20,413 bases of DNA, from the NCBI GenBank assembly GCA_033855775.1, contig JAWVFT010000070.1, positions 1-20,413 of the forward strand. The letters run 5' to 3'. The notes under the pieces are model-generated. The model was not told where the DNA came from, did not search any database, and saw only the letters and a program-made list of their open reading frames with translations. A program made the position numbers and the translations under genes. The stretch is from DASVTR01 sp033855775. Lineage in GTDB: Bacteria; Acidobacteriota; Blastocatellia; Pyrinomonadales; Pyrinomonadaceae. Every line of letters starts with the position of its first letter. Position 1 is the first letter of the stretch. This document shows, piece by piece, positions 1 to 7,139 of this stretch.

Positions 1-66
1 AACCACGGCAGCCCGCCTCTCTTTAAGCTTCGCCTGCTTAGACCTAACTATTCATGCGCCTGACAA

Positions 67-768
67 TCAGGTGCGCCACGTGGAGGCCGTTTCGACTTTG
101 ACCTCATCCCTCTTTATCTTCGCAAAACATTTGCCGAGACTGCTGTATTCGATAAGGCCGGTCACTACATTAGTGTCACCCTTGTCTATCACGATTGTGC
201 TTGCGTATGAATCGTGAATATTGACCGTGCCGCTACATTTCAACTCACCGATACGCACTGTGCTCGAATAGGAGATGTTGATAGTCGCGTTCTCGCAAAT
301 CAGCGTATCAATGGTGAGTCTTGCATGAGCCAATCTTACAGGCGCCTGGGTCAATCTCACGCCTGCATAGGTCAATATTTACCGTGCATAAGCCAATCTT
401 GAGCCTGCATAAGCCAATCTTGAGCTTGCATGAACCAATATTACACGTGCATGAATCAATCTAGCGCGTGCATGAGCCAATATTTGCCGTGCATGAGTCA
501 ATTGTGAGCCTGCATGAGCCAACTAAACACGTGCATGAGCCAATTGTACAGGCGTCTGAGCCAAGTAAACGGCTGCATGAGTCATCTGTACAGGTGCCTG
601 AGTCATCTGCACGGGTGTCTGCGCCATCTGTACAGGCGCTTTTGTCGTCTGAAGGGCTGCGCGTGGGTGTTTTGCGCGTGGCTCAGTCAATTTGACGTGT
701 GCGGCGGCGGCTAACCGCTCTAAGGCGGTTGCCGCTCGCCGGTCGCGTCCTCTCTTCTTGTTAGTCAC
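67..768 (-). pseudogene. Degenerate heptapeptide-repeat ORF with beta-repeat tail
   Basis: One minus-strand frame runs from a GTG at 768 to a stop at 67, broken only by a TAG at 525-523 and a TAA at 381-379. Both stops lie inside the 21-bp repeat array and each is explained by a point change in an otherwise open repeat unit. The N-terminal part is basic (MTNKKRGRDRR). The middle is a run of seven-residue units with consensus P-V-Q/R-L/M-A/T-H/Q-A. The tail of about 80 residues alternates short hydrophobic strands with Ser/Thr/Asn turns (for example VRIGELKCSGTVNI), which recalls a beta-solenoid or the DUF2807/GIN-type head domain; that similarity is by eye only. The GTG start overlaps the end of the M28 peptidase gene by 8 bp. 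It may be a dead gene, a chance open frame over a repeat, or a gene read with recoding. I do not recognise a function. Confidence 0.35.
322..699. repeat. 21-bp tandem repeat array, 18 units in perfect register
   Basis: Eighteen consecutive 21-bp units can be laid end to end with no insertion or deletion, at 322, 343, 364 and so on to 679. The conserved core on the plus strand is TGCATGAGCCAAT, followed by about eight variable bases. Units near the left and centre (322-552) are most alike; those from about 637 to 699 are most decayed. Because 21 is a multiple of three, every frame on both strands reads as a heptapeptide repeat, so the array alone does not reveal the coding strand. The lack of indels over 378 bp would fit past selection for frame or expansion by slippage of whole units. 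It is not a CRISPR: there are no spacers between units. Confidence 0.9.
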
Positions 769-778
769 GCCCTCTCTT
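742..778. repeat. Short direct duplication at the M28 gene end
   Basis: The 15-bp segments at 742-756 and 764-778 match at 13 of 15 positions and are 22 bp apart. The right copy encodes the last residues of the M28 peptidase (KRGRD then stop). The left copy encodes KRGRD again, but in the frame of the downstream degenerate ORF. It looks like a small tandem duplication of the gene end. Confidence 0.55.
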
Positions 779-2977
779 TAAGACTTCGGTGGCGCGCTTG
801 ACGGCTTCGACGATGCGTTGGGCAGCGTCGCGGGCGTCGGTGGAGCGGTTATCTTCGATGGCCTGGCGCAGGTCGGGCAGCGGTTGCGCGGCGTAGCCGG
901 TGTAGTAGCCGGGCGCGTAAATCTGATGCTTGTACCAGGCGCGACCGCGCAGGCCGCGTTCGTCCGTCAAGGCTCGTTCGGCGGCGATGAGCGCGTCGTT
1001 GATGCGACGCAGGCGCGCGACGGCGCGCGTGTAAGCCTCGTTGCCCTGCGCGCGTGTCTTCCCTGCTTCCTCAATCAGAGATTGTTTGCGCGATTCTATC
1101 TTTTCGGCTTCGTCGCCGAAATCGTCAAGGGCTTGCCTGAGAGCTTTGCTATCGAAAGCTCCCGTGAGGTTGCGGCTCGCGGCTGTGCGCTCTATGTCTG
1201 CGAGGAAGTCTCCGAGTTGCGTGGCGTAGTCTGTGTAGTTGAGCGGCAAGCCTTCCGAGTTGGCGAGGCGCAGGGCGATGCTGCCCCAGAGTTGCGCGGC
1301 GGCGACGTGATACTCAAACGTCGGGTCGCCGAACTTCGTCATCCAGTAGAACGAATCGTAAGCCGAATGATAGACGCCGTAGTCGCCGTTGAAACCCATG
1401 TCGAGCGACGGCACGCCGAGGTGCTGTAGAAACGGCGTGTAGTCGGAGCCGGAGCCGAGCGCTCCGATGCGCGCTTCGGCAATGGGAGTGTCCGTGCCGC
1501 TCCTGCTCGTCAAAGCGGGCAGAGGACTCTGTGAACGCGAGCGAGCCTGCCATGCTTCGTAGATTGTCTTTCCCGTTTTCGGGTCGCGCACGTCGCGCGT
1601 GGCGCCGCGAATCAACTGCCACAGGGACGGCACGGACGACGCGCCGAAGTTGGCCCCGGCGACTCCCACATCCATGTTGAGATAGGCGACGGCCTTCTCT
1701 TTCAACTCGGCGGCCAACTCTTCGGCCCATTCGGTCGAGCCGATTAAGCCATACTCTTCGCCGTCCCAACTGCACAGCACGATTGTCCGTTGCGGCTTCC
1801 AGCCGGACTTCAACAACTGTCCGAAGCCGCGCGCCGCTTCCAGCATCGCCGTCGTCCCGCTGTTCGGGTCAACCGCGCCGAAGACCCATGCATCGCGGTG
1901 ATTGCCCATCACGACCCAACGCTCCGGCTCCGTCGTCCCTTCAATGCGCGCCACGACGTTCCAGATGGTGCGCGTCGCGTAGTCCATCTCCGTCTTCAAA
2001 TGAACGCGCACGTCCGTCGTCCCTCCGACGTGATACGCGAACGGCAACCCGCCCTGAAATTCCTTCGGGCGCAAAGGCCCGCGCAAAGGCTCAAGCAGGC
2101 GGCGCGCGTCGCCGTAAGAAATCGGCTGCACGGGAATGTGCGGGATGTTCACAGCGTCCTGCTGCCGTATGCGCGTCGTGCCGGGAATGCTCGGCTGCCC
2201 CGGCGTCAAGGGGTCGCCCGGATACTCGAAGAGATACTCGACAGAGCCGCGCTGCGCCGAAGTCTCCGGCCGCCATGGCCCAACCGGATACACGTCGCCC
2301 TGCGCGTAACCGTCGTCCGCCGGGTCGGAATAGATAATCAACCCGACCGCTCCATGCTGCTCCGCGACCTTGGCCTTGACGCCGCGGAACGAATTGCCGT
2401 AACGCGCAATCACAATCCGCCCGCGCACTTCCACGCCCGCCTTCGCCAGAGCTTCGTAATCGTTCGGCAGCCCGTAGTTGACGTAGACGAGCGGAGCCGT
2501 CACGTCGCCGGAGGCCGAGTAGCCGTTAAAGAGCGGAATGATTTTGCGGTTCGCCGATGTCGGGTCCTGCGCGACGACAGCCTCCTGCACGCGCAATCTC
2601 TCGCGGCGCGGAGCGATTAACTCCACGATGCTCGGCTGCTTCGGATACGGCAACAAAACCTGATATTCTTTGAGCTCAGCCGCGAGGCCGTAAGCGCGCA
2701 TCCGGTCGCGCACGTAAATAGCCGTTTCGTAGTCTTCGCGCGTTCCGGCGACGTGCGGCTCGCGCGTCAGGCGTTGCAGGTGCGAGCGCGCGGAATCCGT
2801 TTGCGGCACGGCGCGATATTGTTCTTCGAGGCGGCGCTCGGCCACGCTCTCTTCCGCGCCGAAGCCATCGAGAACAGCGGCGCTCGACGTTCGTTCTTGT
2901 GAGAACACGTTCGACTGCGCGAAGATACTTGCGACAATCAGCCACAGCGCGAAGGCATGGCGGCAGGTTCTTTTCAA
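761..2977 (-). CDS. M28 family zinc peptidase, glutamate carboxypeptidase II-like
   Basis: This is an exported metallopeptidase of the glutamate carboxypeptidase II / N-acetylated alpha-linked acidic dipeptidase family, expected to remove C-terminal residues from small peptides in the periplasm or outside the cell. From the TTG start at 2977 it has 738 residues. The signal peptide is MKRTCRHAFALWLIVASIFAQ. A protease-associated domain lies near residues 150-250. The two-zinc catalytic domain shows H360 (in NHRDAW), D370 (DPNSG), E407/E408 (WDGEEYG), D436 and H537 (YHSAYD), in the family's order and spacing. A helical transferrin-receptor-like dimerisation domain ends the protein. The longest open frame starts at 3064, but that start adds 29 residues ahead of the signal peptide and lacks a good ribosome site. 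Substrate is not predictable from sequence. Confidence 0.93.
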   Translation of the reverse strand: MKRTCRHAFALWLIVASIFAQSNVFSQERTSSAAVLDGFGAEESVAERRLEEQYRAVPQTDSARSHLQRLTREPHVAGTREDYETAIYVRDRMRAYGLAAELKEYQVLLPYPKQPSIVELIAPRRERLRVQEAVVAQDPTSANRKIIPLFNGYSASGDVTAPLVYVNYGLPNDYEALAKAGVEVRGRIVIARYGNSFRGVKAKVAEQHGAVGLIIYSDPADDGYAQGDVYPVGPWRPETSAQRGSVEYLFEYPGDPLTPGQPSIPGTTRIRQQDAVNIPHIPVQPISYGDARRLLEPLRGPLRPKEFQGGLPFAYHVGGTTDVRVHLKTEMDYATRTIWNVVARIEGTTEPERWVVMGNHRDAWVFGAVDPNSGTTAMLEAARGFGQLLKSGWKPQRTIVLCSWDGEEYGLIGSTEWAEELAAELKEKAVAYLNMDVGVAGANFGASSVPSLWQLIRGATRDVRDPKTGKTIYEAWQARSRSQSPLPALTSRSGTDTPIAEARIGALGSGSDYTPFLQHLGVPSLDMGFNGDYGVYHSAYDSFYWMTKFGDPTFEYHVAAAQLWGSIALRLANSEGLPLNYTDYATQLGDFLADIERTAASRNLTGAFDSKALRQALDDFGDEAEKIESRKQSLIEEAGKTRAQGNEAYTRAVARLRRINDALIAAERALTDERGLRGRAWYKHQIYAPGYYTGYAAQPLPDLRQAIEDNRSTDARDAAQRIVEAVKRATEVLKRGRD

Positions 2978-2984
2978 CTTATCG

Positions 2985-2991
2985 TCTCCTC
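2985..2991 (-). promoter_or_regulatory. Shine-Dalgarno site fixing a TTG start
   Basis: Read on the minus strand this is GAGGAGA, seven bases upstream of TTG at 2977-2975. It sets the M28 peptidase start immediately before a classic signal peptide. It also removes the apparent overlap with the divergent gene starting at 3020. Confidence 0.75.
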
Positions 2992-3019
2992 GAATGACCT
3001 GATTCATGAAAGGCTCAAG

Positions 3020-3589
3020 ATGGATAGCAGATATTACCCCGGCGTCGAAGCGGACGCCACCCAATTAATGACGGAGTTGCGAAAGCTGTTCGATGAAGAC
3101 TATCAAGTGCAGACGATGCAGGTGTCCGCCACGAGCGTCTTGCAGGCGCGCAAGCAGAGCACGCTGCGCGACCTGACCGGACTCTCTTCCGCGATGACCA
3201 TCAAGGTGACGCCGGAGGCTGGCGGCACGCGCGTCGAGTTGGGCATGCAGAAGTGGTTCGACAAGGCCGCGGTCGGCCTCGTCGCCATGATTTTCTACGG
3301 GCCGCTGCTGGCCCTGCCAGCCCTCGGCGCATACTGGCAATACAAGCTGACGGAAGATTGCTGGAAGGCCGTCGAAGACCACATCACGCGCAAGGCCGGA
3401 GGCTACGTGCCGCCGCTGCCCGGTCGCTGCGGAACCTGCGGCGCCGCCAACAGCGCAGGCTCCGACTTCTGCTCCGGCTGCGGAGCCAACATGCGCGCCG
3501 CCCTCACCTGCCGCTCCTGCGGCGCCAAACAAAGAGACACCTCCGCCCGCTTCTGCAACCGCTGCGGCAAGCCACTCTTCTCAAGTTAA
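3020..3589 (+). CDS. Double zinc-ribbon membrane protein
   Basis: A 189-residue protein of unknown role. The first 80 residues are a mixed alpha/beta region. One hydrophobic stretch follows at about residues 84-107 (AAVGLVAMIFYGPLLALP), so it is probably membrane-attached. The C-terminus has two CxxC...CxxC zinc ribbons in tandem (CGTCG...CSGCG and CRSCG...CNRCG), the double zinc ribbon (DZR) pattern. The ATG at 3020 was chosen because GAAAGG lies six bases upstream; the longer open frame from 2957 overlaps the M28 signal peptide region. Only 42 bp separate this start from the divergent M28 start, so any promoters must overlap coding sequence or each other. Zinc ribbons of this kind often mediate protein contacts, but no partner can be named. 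Confidence 0.8.
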   Translation: MDSRYYPGVEADATQLMTELRKLFDEDYQVQTMQVSATSVLQARKQSTLRDLTGLSSAMTIKVTPEAGGTRVELGMQKWFDKAAVGLVAMIFYGPLLALPALGAYWQYKLTEDCWKAVEDHITRKAGGYVPPLPGRCGTCGAANSAGSDFCSGCGANMRAALTCRSCGAKQRDTSARFCNRCGKPLFSS

Positions 3590-3603
3590 AGTCTATCGCC
3601 GGA

Positions 3604-3628
3604 GAGTCTGGCTAAACTCGCCAGACTC
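3604..3628. terminator. Hairpin between convergent genes
   Basis: Perfect 9-bp arms (GAGTCTGGC at 3604-3612 and its complement at 3620-3628) enclose a 7-nt loop. It lies between the ends of the zinc-ribbon gene (3589) and the permease gene (3640), where a bidirectional terminator would be expected. The following T-rich stretch is only modest. Confidence 0.5.
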
Positions 3629-3639
3629 GCTGGACTTTC

Positions 3640-5133
3640 TCAATCGTGTCTTAAGGCTTTAACCGGGTCGATGCGCGCGGCGCGGGCCGCCGGGTAGAGG
3701 GCCGCGAGGATGGAGACGAGGACGGCGAAGATAATCGCTCCGAGCCAGAGATAGACGGGAATCGCAAAGAAGTCAACGTAGGACGCGCCCTGCGGCTTGA
3801 GCAGAAAGCGATAGGCTAGACGATTCGCCACGGCGTCAATTCCCCACGCGGCCAACACGCCGATGACGCCGCCCAAGAATCCTATGACCGCCGCTTCGAC
3901 AAAGAAGATGAGCTTAATCTCGCGGTCTTCCGCGCCGATGGCTTTCATGATGCCAATCTCGCGCGTGCGTTCGAGGATGGACATAATCATCGTGTTGGCG
4001 ATGCCGAAGGAAGCGACCAGCAGAGAGATGCCGCCGAGCAGTCCGAGCGCGGAGTTGATGATGAGAAAGACGGTGCGCAGTTGTTCCAACTGGTCGATGA
4101 TGGAGAAGCTCTCGAAGCCGCGCTCGGTCAAAGCCTTTCGCACGTCCGTCATCGCAATGGGGTCTGTCACGCGCACCGTCGCAGAGTCGTAGCCCTCGGC
4201 CTGATTCTCGTTGAGCGAGCCGTTCTCGCGCGCCAGCGCCAGCGCCACTTCGCTCAGCGGATTGCGATACGACTGCGACCAACTGCGCGCCGCCGGAAGC
4301 GGAATGTAGATGCTCGCGTTCGGGCCGAAGCGAAAGCCGCCGCCGCCCGACTGGCCGTTCTTCGAAGCCTTCGGCAACACGCCGACGATGTGAAACGTGC
4401 GCGCCACAAGGCGGTCTGCGGCTGCGTCCTGCGCATCCTTCGCGTTCTCCTCCGGCGCGGCATCTTCAAGCGGGATGCCGAAAAAGTTTGAGTCAGCCGC
4501 CTCTTCATCGTCCTTCTGCTTCGACGGCGCGAGGAAGTCAACCGCCTTGCCGACGGCATCCTCCGGCTTCGCGTAACCGAAATCCTGCGTCCAATGTTCG
4601 CTGACCACAACTTCGTCCGAATCGGGAGCGGCAATCATTCGTCCGGCGGCAAACTCCTGAAAACGCGCGGACGCATTCGGCGCGCTCGCCCCGCTCACCG
4701 TCTGCGTCTGCACACGCCCGTTCGAACGCATGTAGACTGGAAAGAAGACCTGCGGCTCGACGTAAGCGACGCCCGGAAGCTGCGCTATCTCGGCGACCGC
4801 CGCATCATCCAACACGCGCGTCGGCGTCTTCTCCGGCTCGGCTCCCCTGTTGCTCTGTCGCCGTCGTTCTTCGTCGTCGCCGCCACCGCCCTGCGCTTGA
4901 TTCTGCGCCGCCGCCGCTAGGCTCGATAGGCTGCGCCCGAAGACTCTTATCTCATTGAACAAATCCAGAGCCTTGAACCGCGCGATGGTGTTCCGCTGAA
5001 GCCCAAGCCCGAACGACACCATCGTCACGATGACCGCCACGCCGACCAGCACGCCCATCGTCGTCAACGTCGCGCGCAACTTCGCCTCGCGCAGATTCCT
5101 GATTGACAGCCGTAGAATATCGAGTAGTGACAT
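3640..5133 (-). CDS. MacB/FtsX-type ABC transporter permease
   Basis: A 497-residue permease of the MacB family, which drives transport or mechanical work across the cell envelope rather than classic import. One transmembrane helix lies near residues 20-44. A large extracytoplasmic domain of about 300 residues follows, including an acidic, Gln- and Arg-rich low-complexity insert. Three C-terminal helices make up the FtsX core. The family signatures ERTREIGIMKAIGA and YPAARAARIDPVKALRHD are clear. The ATG at 5133 (MSLLDILRLSIRNL) is the family-like start; the longer frame to 5172 only translates an intergenic repeat. No strong Shine-Dalgarno is visible. The matching ATPase is not adjacent; the likely partner is the gene at 8151-8834, inferred from family logic only. 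Confidence 0.92.
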   Translation of the reverse strand: MSLLDILRLSIRNLREAKLRATLTTMGVLVGVAVIVTMVSFGLGLQRNTIARFKALDLFNEIRVFGRSLSSLAAAAQNQAQGGGGDDEERRRQSNRGAEPEKTPTRVLDDAAVAEIAQLPGVAYVEPQVFFPVYMRSNGRVQTQTVSGASAPNASARFQEFAAGRMIAAPDSDEVVVSEHWTQDFGYAKPEDAVGKAVDFLAPSKQKDDEEAADSNFFGIPLEDAAPEENAKDAQDAAADRLVARTFHIVGVLPKASKNGQSGGGGFRFGPNASIYIPLPAARSWSQSYRNPLSEVALALARENGSLNENQAEGYDSATVRVTDPIAMTDVRKALTERGFESFSIIDQLEQLRTVFLIINSALGLLGGISLLVASFGIANTMIMSILERTREIGIMKAIGAEDREIKLIFFVEAAVIGFLGGVIGVLAAWGIDAVANRLAYRFLLKPQGASYVDFFAIPVYLWLGAIIFAVLVSILAALYPAARAARIDPVKALRHD

Positions 5134-5138
5134 AAGAG

Positions 5139-5261
5139 CAGTGATAAGTGACAAGCAGCGAGTGACGAGCAAGAAGAAGAGACAAGCAGAAACAAGCTAT
5201 GAGCCGCGAGCGTTGAGCAGTTGGCTTTAACTTGTCACTCGCTGCTTGTCACTCATCACTG
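5139..5261. repeat. Inverted repeat of GTGACAA-type heptamers
   Basis: 28-nt arms at 5139-5166 and 5234-5261 are complementary with one mismatch and enclose a 67-nt loop. The arms are made of degenerate 7-bp units (GTGATAA, GTGACAA, GCAGCGA). The repeat fills the gap between the SirB1-like gene end and the permease start. Confidence 0.85.
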
Positions 5262-5265
5262 TAGT

Positions 5266-6126
5266 TCAATTCCTCATCGCGTGTCGCCTTTTGAGGGCGT
5301 GCAGTTGTTCGCGCAGTTGTTCGGCGTCGGAAGCTTTGGCTGCCATCTGCAAATAGAGTTCGAGTTCGGCGACGGCTTCGGGCAGACGCTCAAGCTGCGC
5401 GAGGACGATGCCGCGGTCGCGGTGTTCGCCCGCGGCGAGCGGCGCGATGAGCAACATGCGGTCGAGCACGGCGAGCGTCTGGCGATGCAAGTTGGCGCGC
5501 GCGTAGATGGCTTCCAAATTCGCGAGCAGCCGCGTCAGAATCTCGCGCGCGGTGACGGGGCGCAAGTGCTCGTCAGTCAAAGCGACTTGCCCGCCGTAAA
5601 CCTGGTCAAGTCTATCCTGACAATCTTCCGGGCCGAGCGTCGTGCCGTGAAACGGGTCAACCAGAATCGACCTCGCCGCGTCGCGCTCGCTGGCGCGGAC
5701 GATGAAATGGCCCGGCAAGCCGATGCCGTCAACCTGCAATCCGGCCCTGCGCCCGACCGCCATGTACAGAATCGAGAGCGTTATCGGAATGCCCGCGCGG
5801 CGTTCGAGCACGCGATTCAAATAGCTGTTGGCCGCGTCGTAATAATCAAACTGGTTGCCCGCGAAGCCCGCTTCCTCGAACAGAAAATCGTTGAAGGCTT
5901 CGATGCCCGCGCCCGTCGCCGCCGCCGCGACGCGCTGCTTCGCTGCCACGCCCAAATCATCGAGCCGCCGCAGACACTCCGCGATGTCAATATTCAAGCG
6001 CGCCTCGTCTTCCGCCGCGACGAGCAGGGCCGCATACTCAAGACGAATTGACTCGTCCGGCTTGGAGATTTCCAGAGCGAAAGCTTGGCGCATCTGCTGC
6101 GCGAGGAGTGTGCTGGCGGGAGTCAT
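5266..6126 (-). CDS. SirB1/YchA-family transglutaminase-like protein
   Basis: A 286-residue protein of the SirB1 family (transglutaminase-like fold followed by a helical TPR-like region). The signature block is present near residues 110-145: GIPITLSILYMAVGRRAGL, then a PGHFIVR segment and VDPFHG. The C-terminal third is helical with TPR-like spacing (LERLPEAVAELELYLQMA). The family is widespread and poorly characterised; catalytic activity is not established for it. The ATG at 6126 was chosen because the family begins close to this point and the upstream 15 codons are repeat-like. The ribosome site is weak. The gene lies between a HAD hydrolase and the MacB permease, all on the same strand, but the gaps contain hairpins, so a single operon is doubtful. 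Confidence 0.87.
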   Translation of the reverse strand: MTPASTLLAQQMRQAFALEISKPDESIRLEYAALLVAAEDEARLNIDIAECLRRLDDLGVAAKQRVAAAATGAGIEAFNDFLFEEAGFAGNQFDYYDAANSYLNRVLERRAGIPITLSILYMAVGRRAGLQVDGIGLPGHFIVRASERDAARSILVDPFHGTTLGPEDCQDRLDQVYGGQVALTDEHLRPVTAREILTRLLANLEAIYARANLHRQTLAVLDRMLLIAPLAAGEHRDRGIVLAQLERLPEAVAELELYLQMAAKASDAEQLREQLHALKRRHAMRN

Positions 6127-6218
6127 AATAAAGGATGAACGATGCGCGCGGGCCGTGCGATGAAGCATCAATGCTGTAGCCTTTCATTCATCGCTCGTCG
6201 TTCTGCCTCACGCATCGT

Positions 6219-6914
6219 TTACACGTCGAAGACGTGATGCACGGCGTCCGTCGTCCAATCCGCGAGGCTCGCCGTGACGACATCCGCGCCCGTTGCGCGC
6301 AGGGCCGCTTCCGCGACCGTGTTGGTCACGCCGAGCGAGCGCATCCCCGCGCTCTTCCCGGCCTGAATGCCCGGCGGCGAGTCTTCGATAACGAGACATT
6401 CGCGCGGCAAGAGCGGAAGCAAGCGCGCGCTGCGCCGCTGCTCGTTCAGGAGTTCGAGCGCGCGTTGATAACAACACGGGTCCGGCTTGCACGCCTGCGC
6501 GTCTTCGGCTGTGACGACGACGTTGAAAGAGTCGCGCAAGCGCGCTCGTTCGAGCACGTGCTCCACCTCGACGCGCCGCGCCATGCTGACGAGGCCGAGC
6601 GCAAACTTGCGCGACGCGGCTTTGATGAAAGTCAGGACGCCGGGAAAGAGCGGCAGTTCGCCTTCTATCTCGCGGCGATGCAGTTCGCTCTTGCGTTCAA
6701 TCAACTCAACCATCGTCTCTTCCCTGAGAGACTTTCCGGCGCGCTCGAAGGCCGTGCGGAGGAACAAACGGTCGTCCATGCCGAGCGAGTTGTAGTAATC
6801 CTCTTCGGTCAAAGAAATGTCCGACGAGCGCAACACCTCCTGATAGACTTTCAGTTGGATTGGCTCGTCGTCAATGATGACGCCGTTGAAATCAAAAAAG
6901 ATGGCTTGAATCAT
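6219..6914 (-). CDS. HAD-superfamily hydrolase with DxN motif
   Basis: A 231-residue haloacid dehalogenase-type phosphatase or phosphomutase with a helical cap, closest in layout to beta-phosphoglucomutase-like enzymes. Motif I is FFDFNGVI: nucleophile D8 is present, but the usual second aspartate is N10. Motif II is S110, motif III K143 (ACKPDP) and motif IV E177/D178 (VIEDSPPG). The cap lies between about residues 15 and 90. The DxN version also occurs in some annotated HAD phosphatases as I recall them, so it need not mean loss of function, but it removes the standard acid/base residue. The ATG at 6914 starts exactly at the first beta strand; no clear Shine-Dalgarno precedes it. Substrate unknown. 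Confidence 0.88.
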   Translation of the reverse strand: MIQAIFFDFNGVIIDDEPIQLKVYQEVLRSSDISLTEEDYYNSLGMDDRLFLRTAFERAGKSLREETMVELIERKSELHRREIEGELPLFPGVLTFIKAASRKFALGLVSMARRVEVEHVLERARLRDSFNVVVTAEDAQACKPDPCCYQRALELLNEQRRSARLLPLLPRECLVIEDSPPGIQAGKSAGMRSLGVTNTVAEAALRATGADVVTASLADWTTDAVHHVFDV

Positions 6915-6994
6915 GCAGACCGCGTGGAAGCAATTCTATCGTCAATGATAATGGTCGAACAGGCCGAGCATTGTAAGACGCCGAAATAACAAAT

Positions 6995-7139
6995 GTCCAA
7001 AGTCCAAAGTCCAAAGTCCAAGGTCGAAAGTTCAAAGTCAGAAGTCAGAAGTCGAAAGTCAGTAGCCAGCGGCACAGCGTCACGAGCCGTCGGCTTGACC
7101 TTGACCTTGACCTTGGACTTTGGACTTTGGACTTTGGAC
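6995..7139. repeat. Perfect 31-bp inverted repeat of AAAGTCC heptamers
   Basis: The arms at 6995-7025 and 7109-7139 are exactly complementary over 31 bases and consist of four-fold AAAGTCC heptamers plus AAGGTC. The loop of about 83 nt holds the stop codon of the CNMP/DUF1003 gene at 7080. The right arm therefore lies inside that gene and encodes its tail. Between the arms are further degenerate heptamers (AAAGTCA, GAAGTCA). Confidence 0.93.

Noticed and set aside
468..695. Plus-strand heptad-repeat ORF starting MHEPIF
   Set aside because: Any frame over a 21-bp repeat looks like a heptad repeat. It has no ribosome site and no non-repeat domain, whereas the minus-strand frame continues into non-repeat sequence.
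322..699. CRISPR array
   Set aside because: Units of 21 bp are directly adjacent with no unique spacers, and no cas gene is nearby.
1790..2620. Long plus-strand open frame inside the M28 peptidase gene
   Set aside because: It is antisense to a clearly conserved enzyme, Arg-rich, and a typical shadow frame of GC-rich codon usage.
6157..6194. Another heptamer inverted repeat upstream of the SirB1-like gene
   Set aside because: Only an 8-bp pair (GCGATGAA at 6157-6164 and its complement at 6187-6194) is clear. The surroundings look similar to the family but are too degenerate to call.
6234..6989. Plus-strand open frame opposite the HAD hydrolase
   Set aside because: It is a shadow of the conserved minus-strand gene and shows no recognisable domain.
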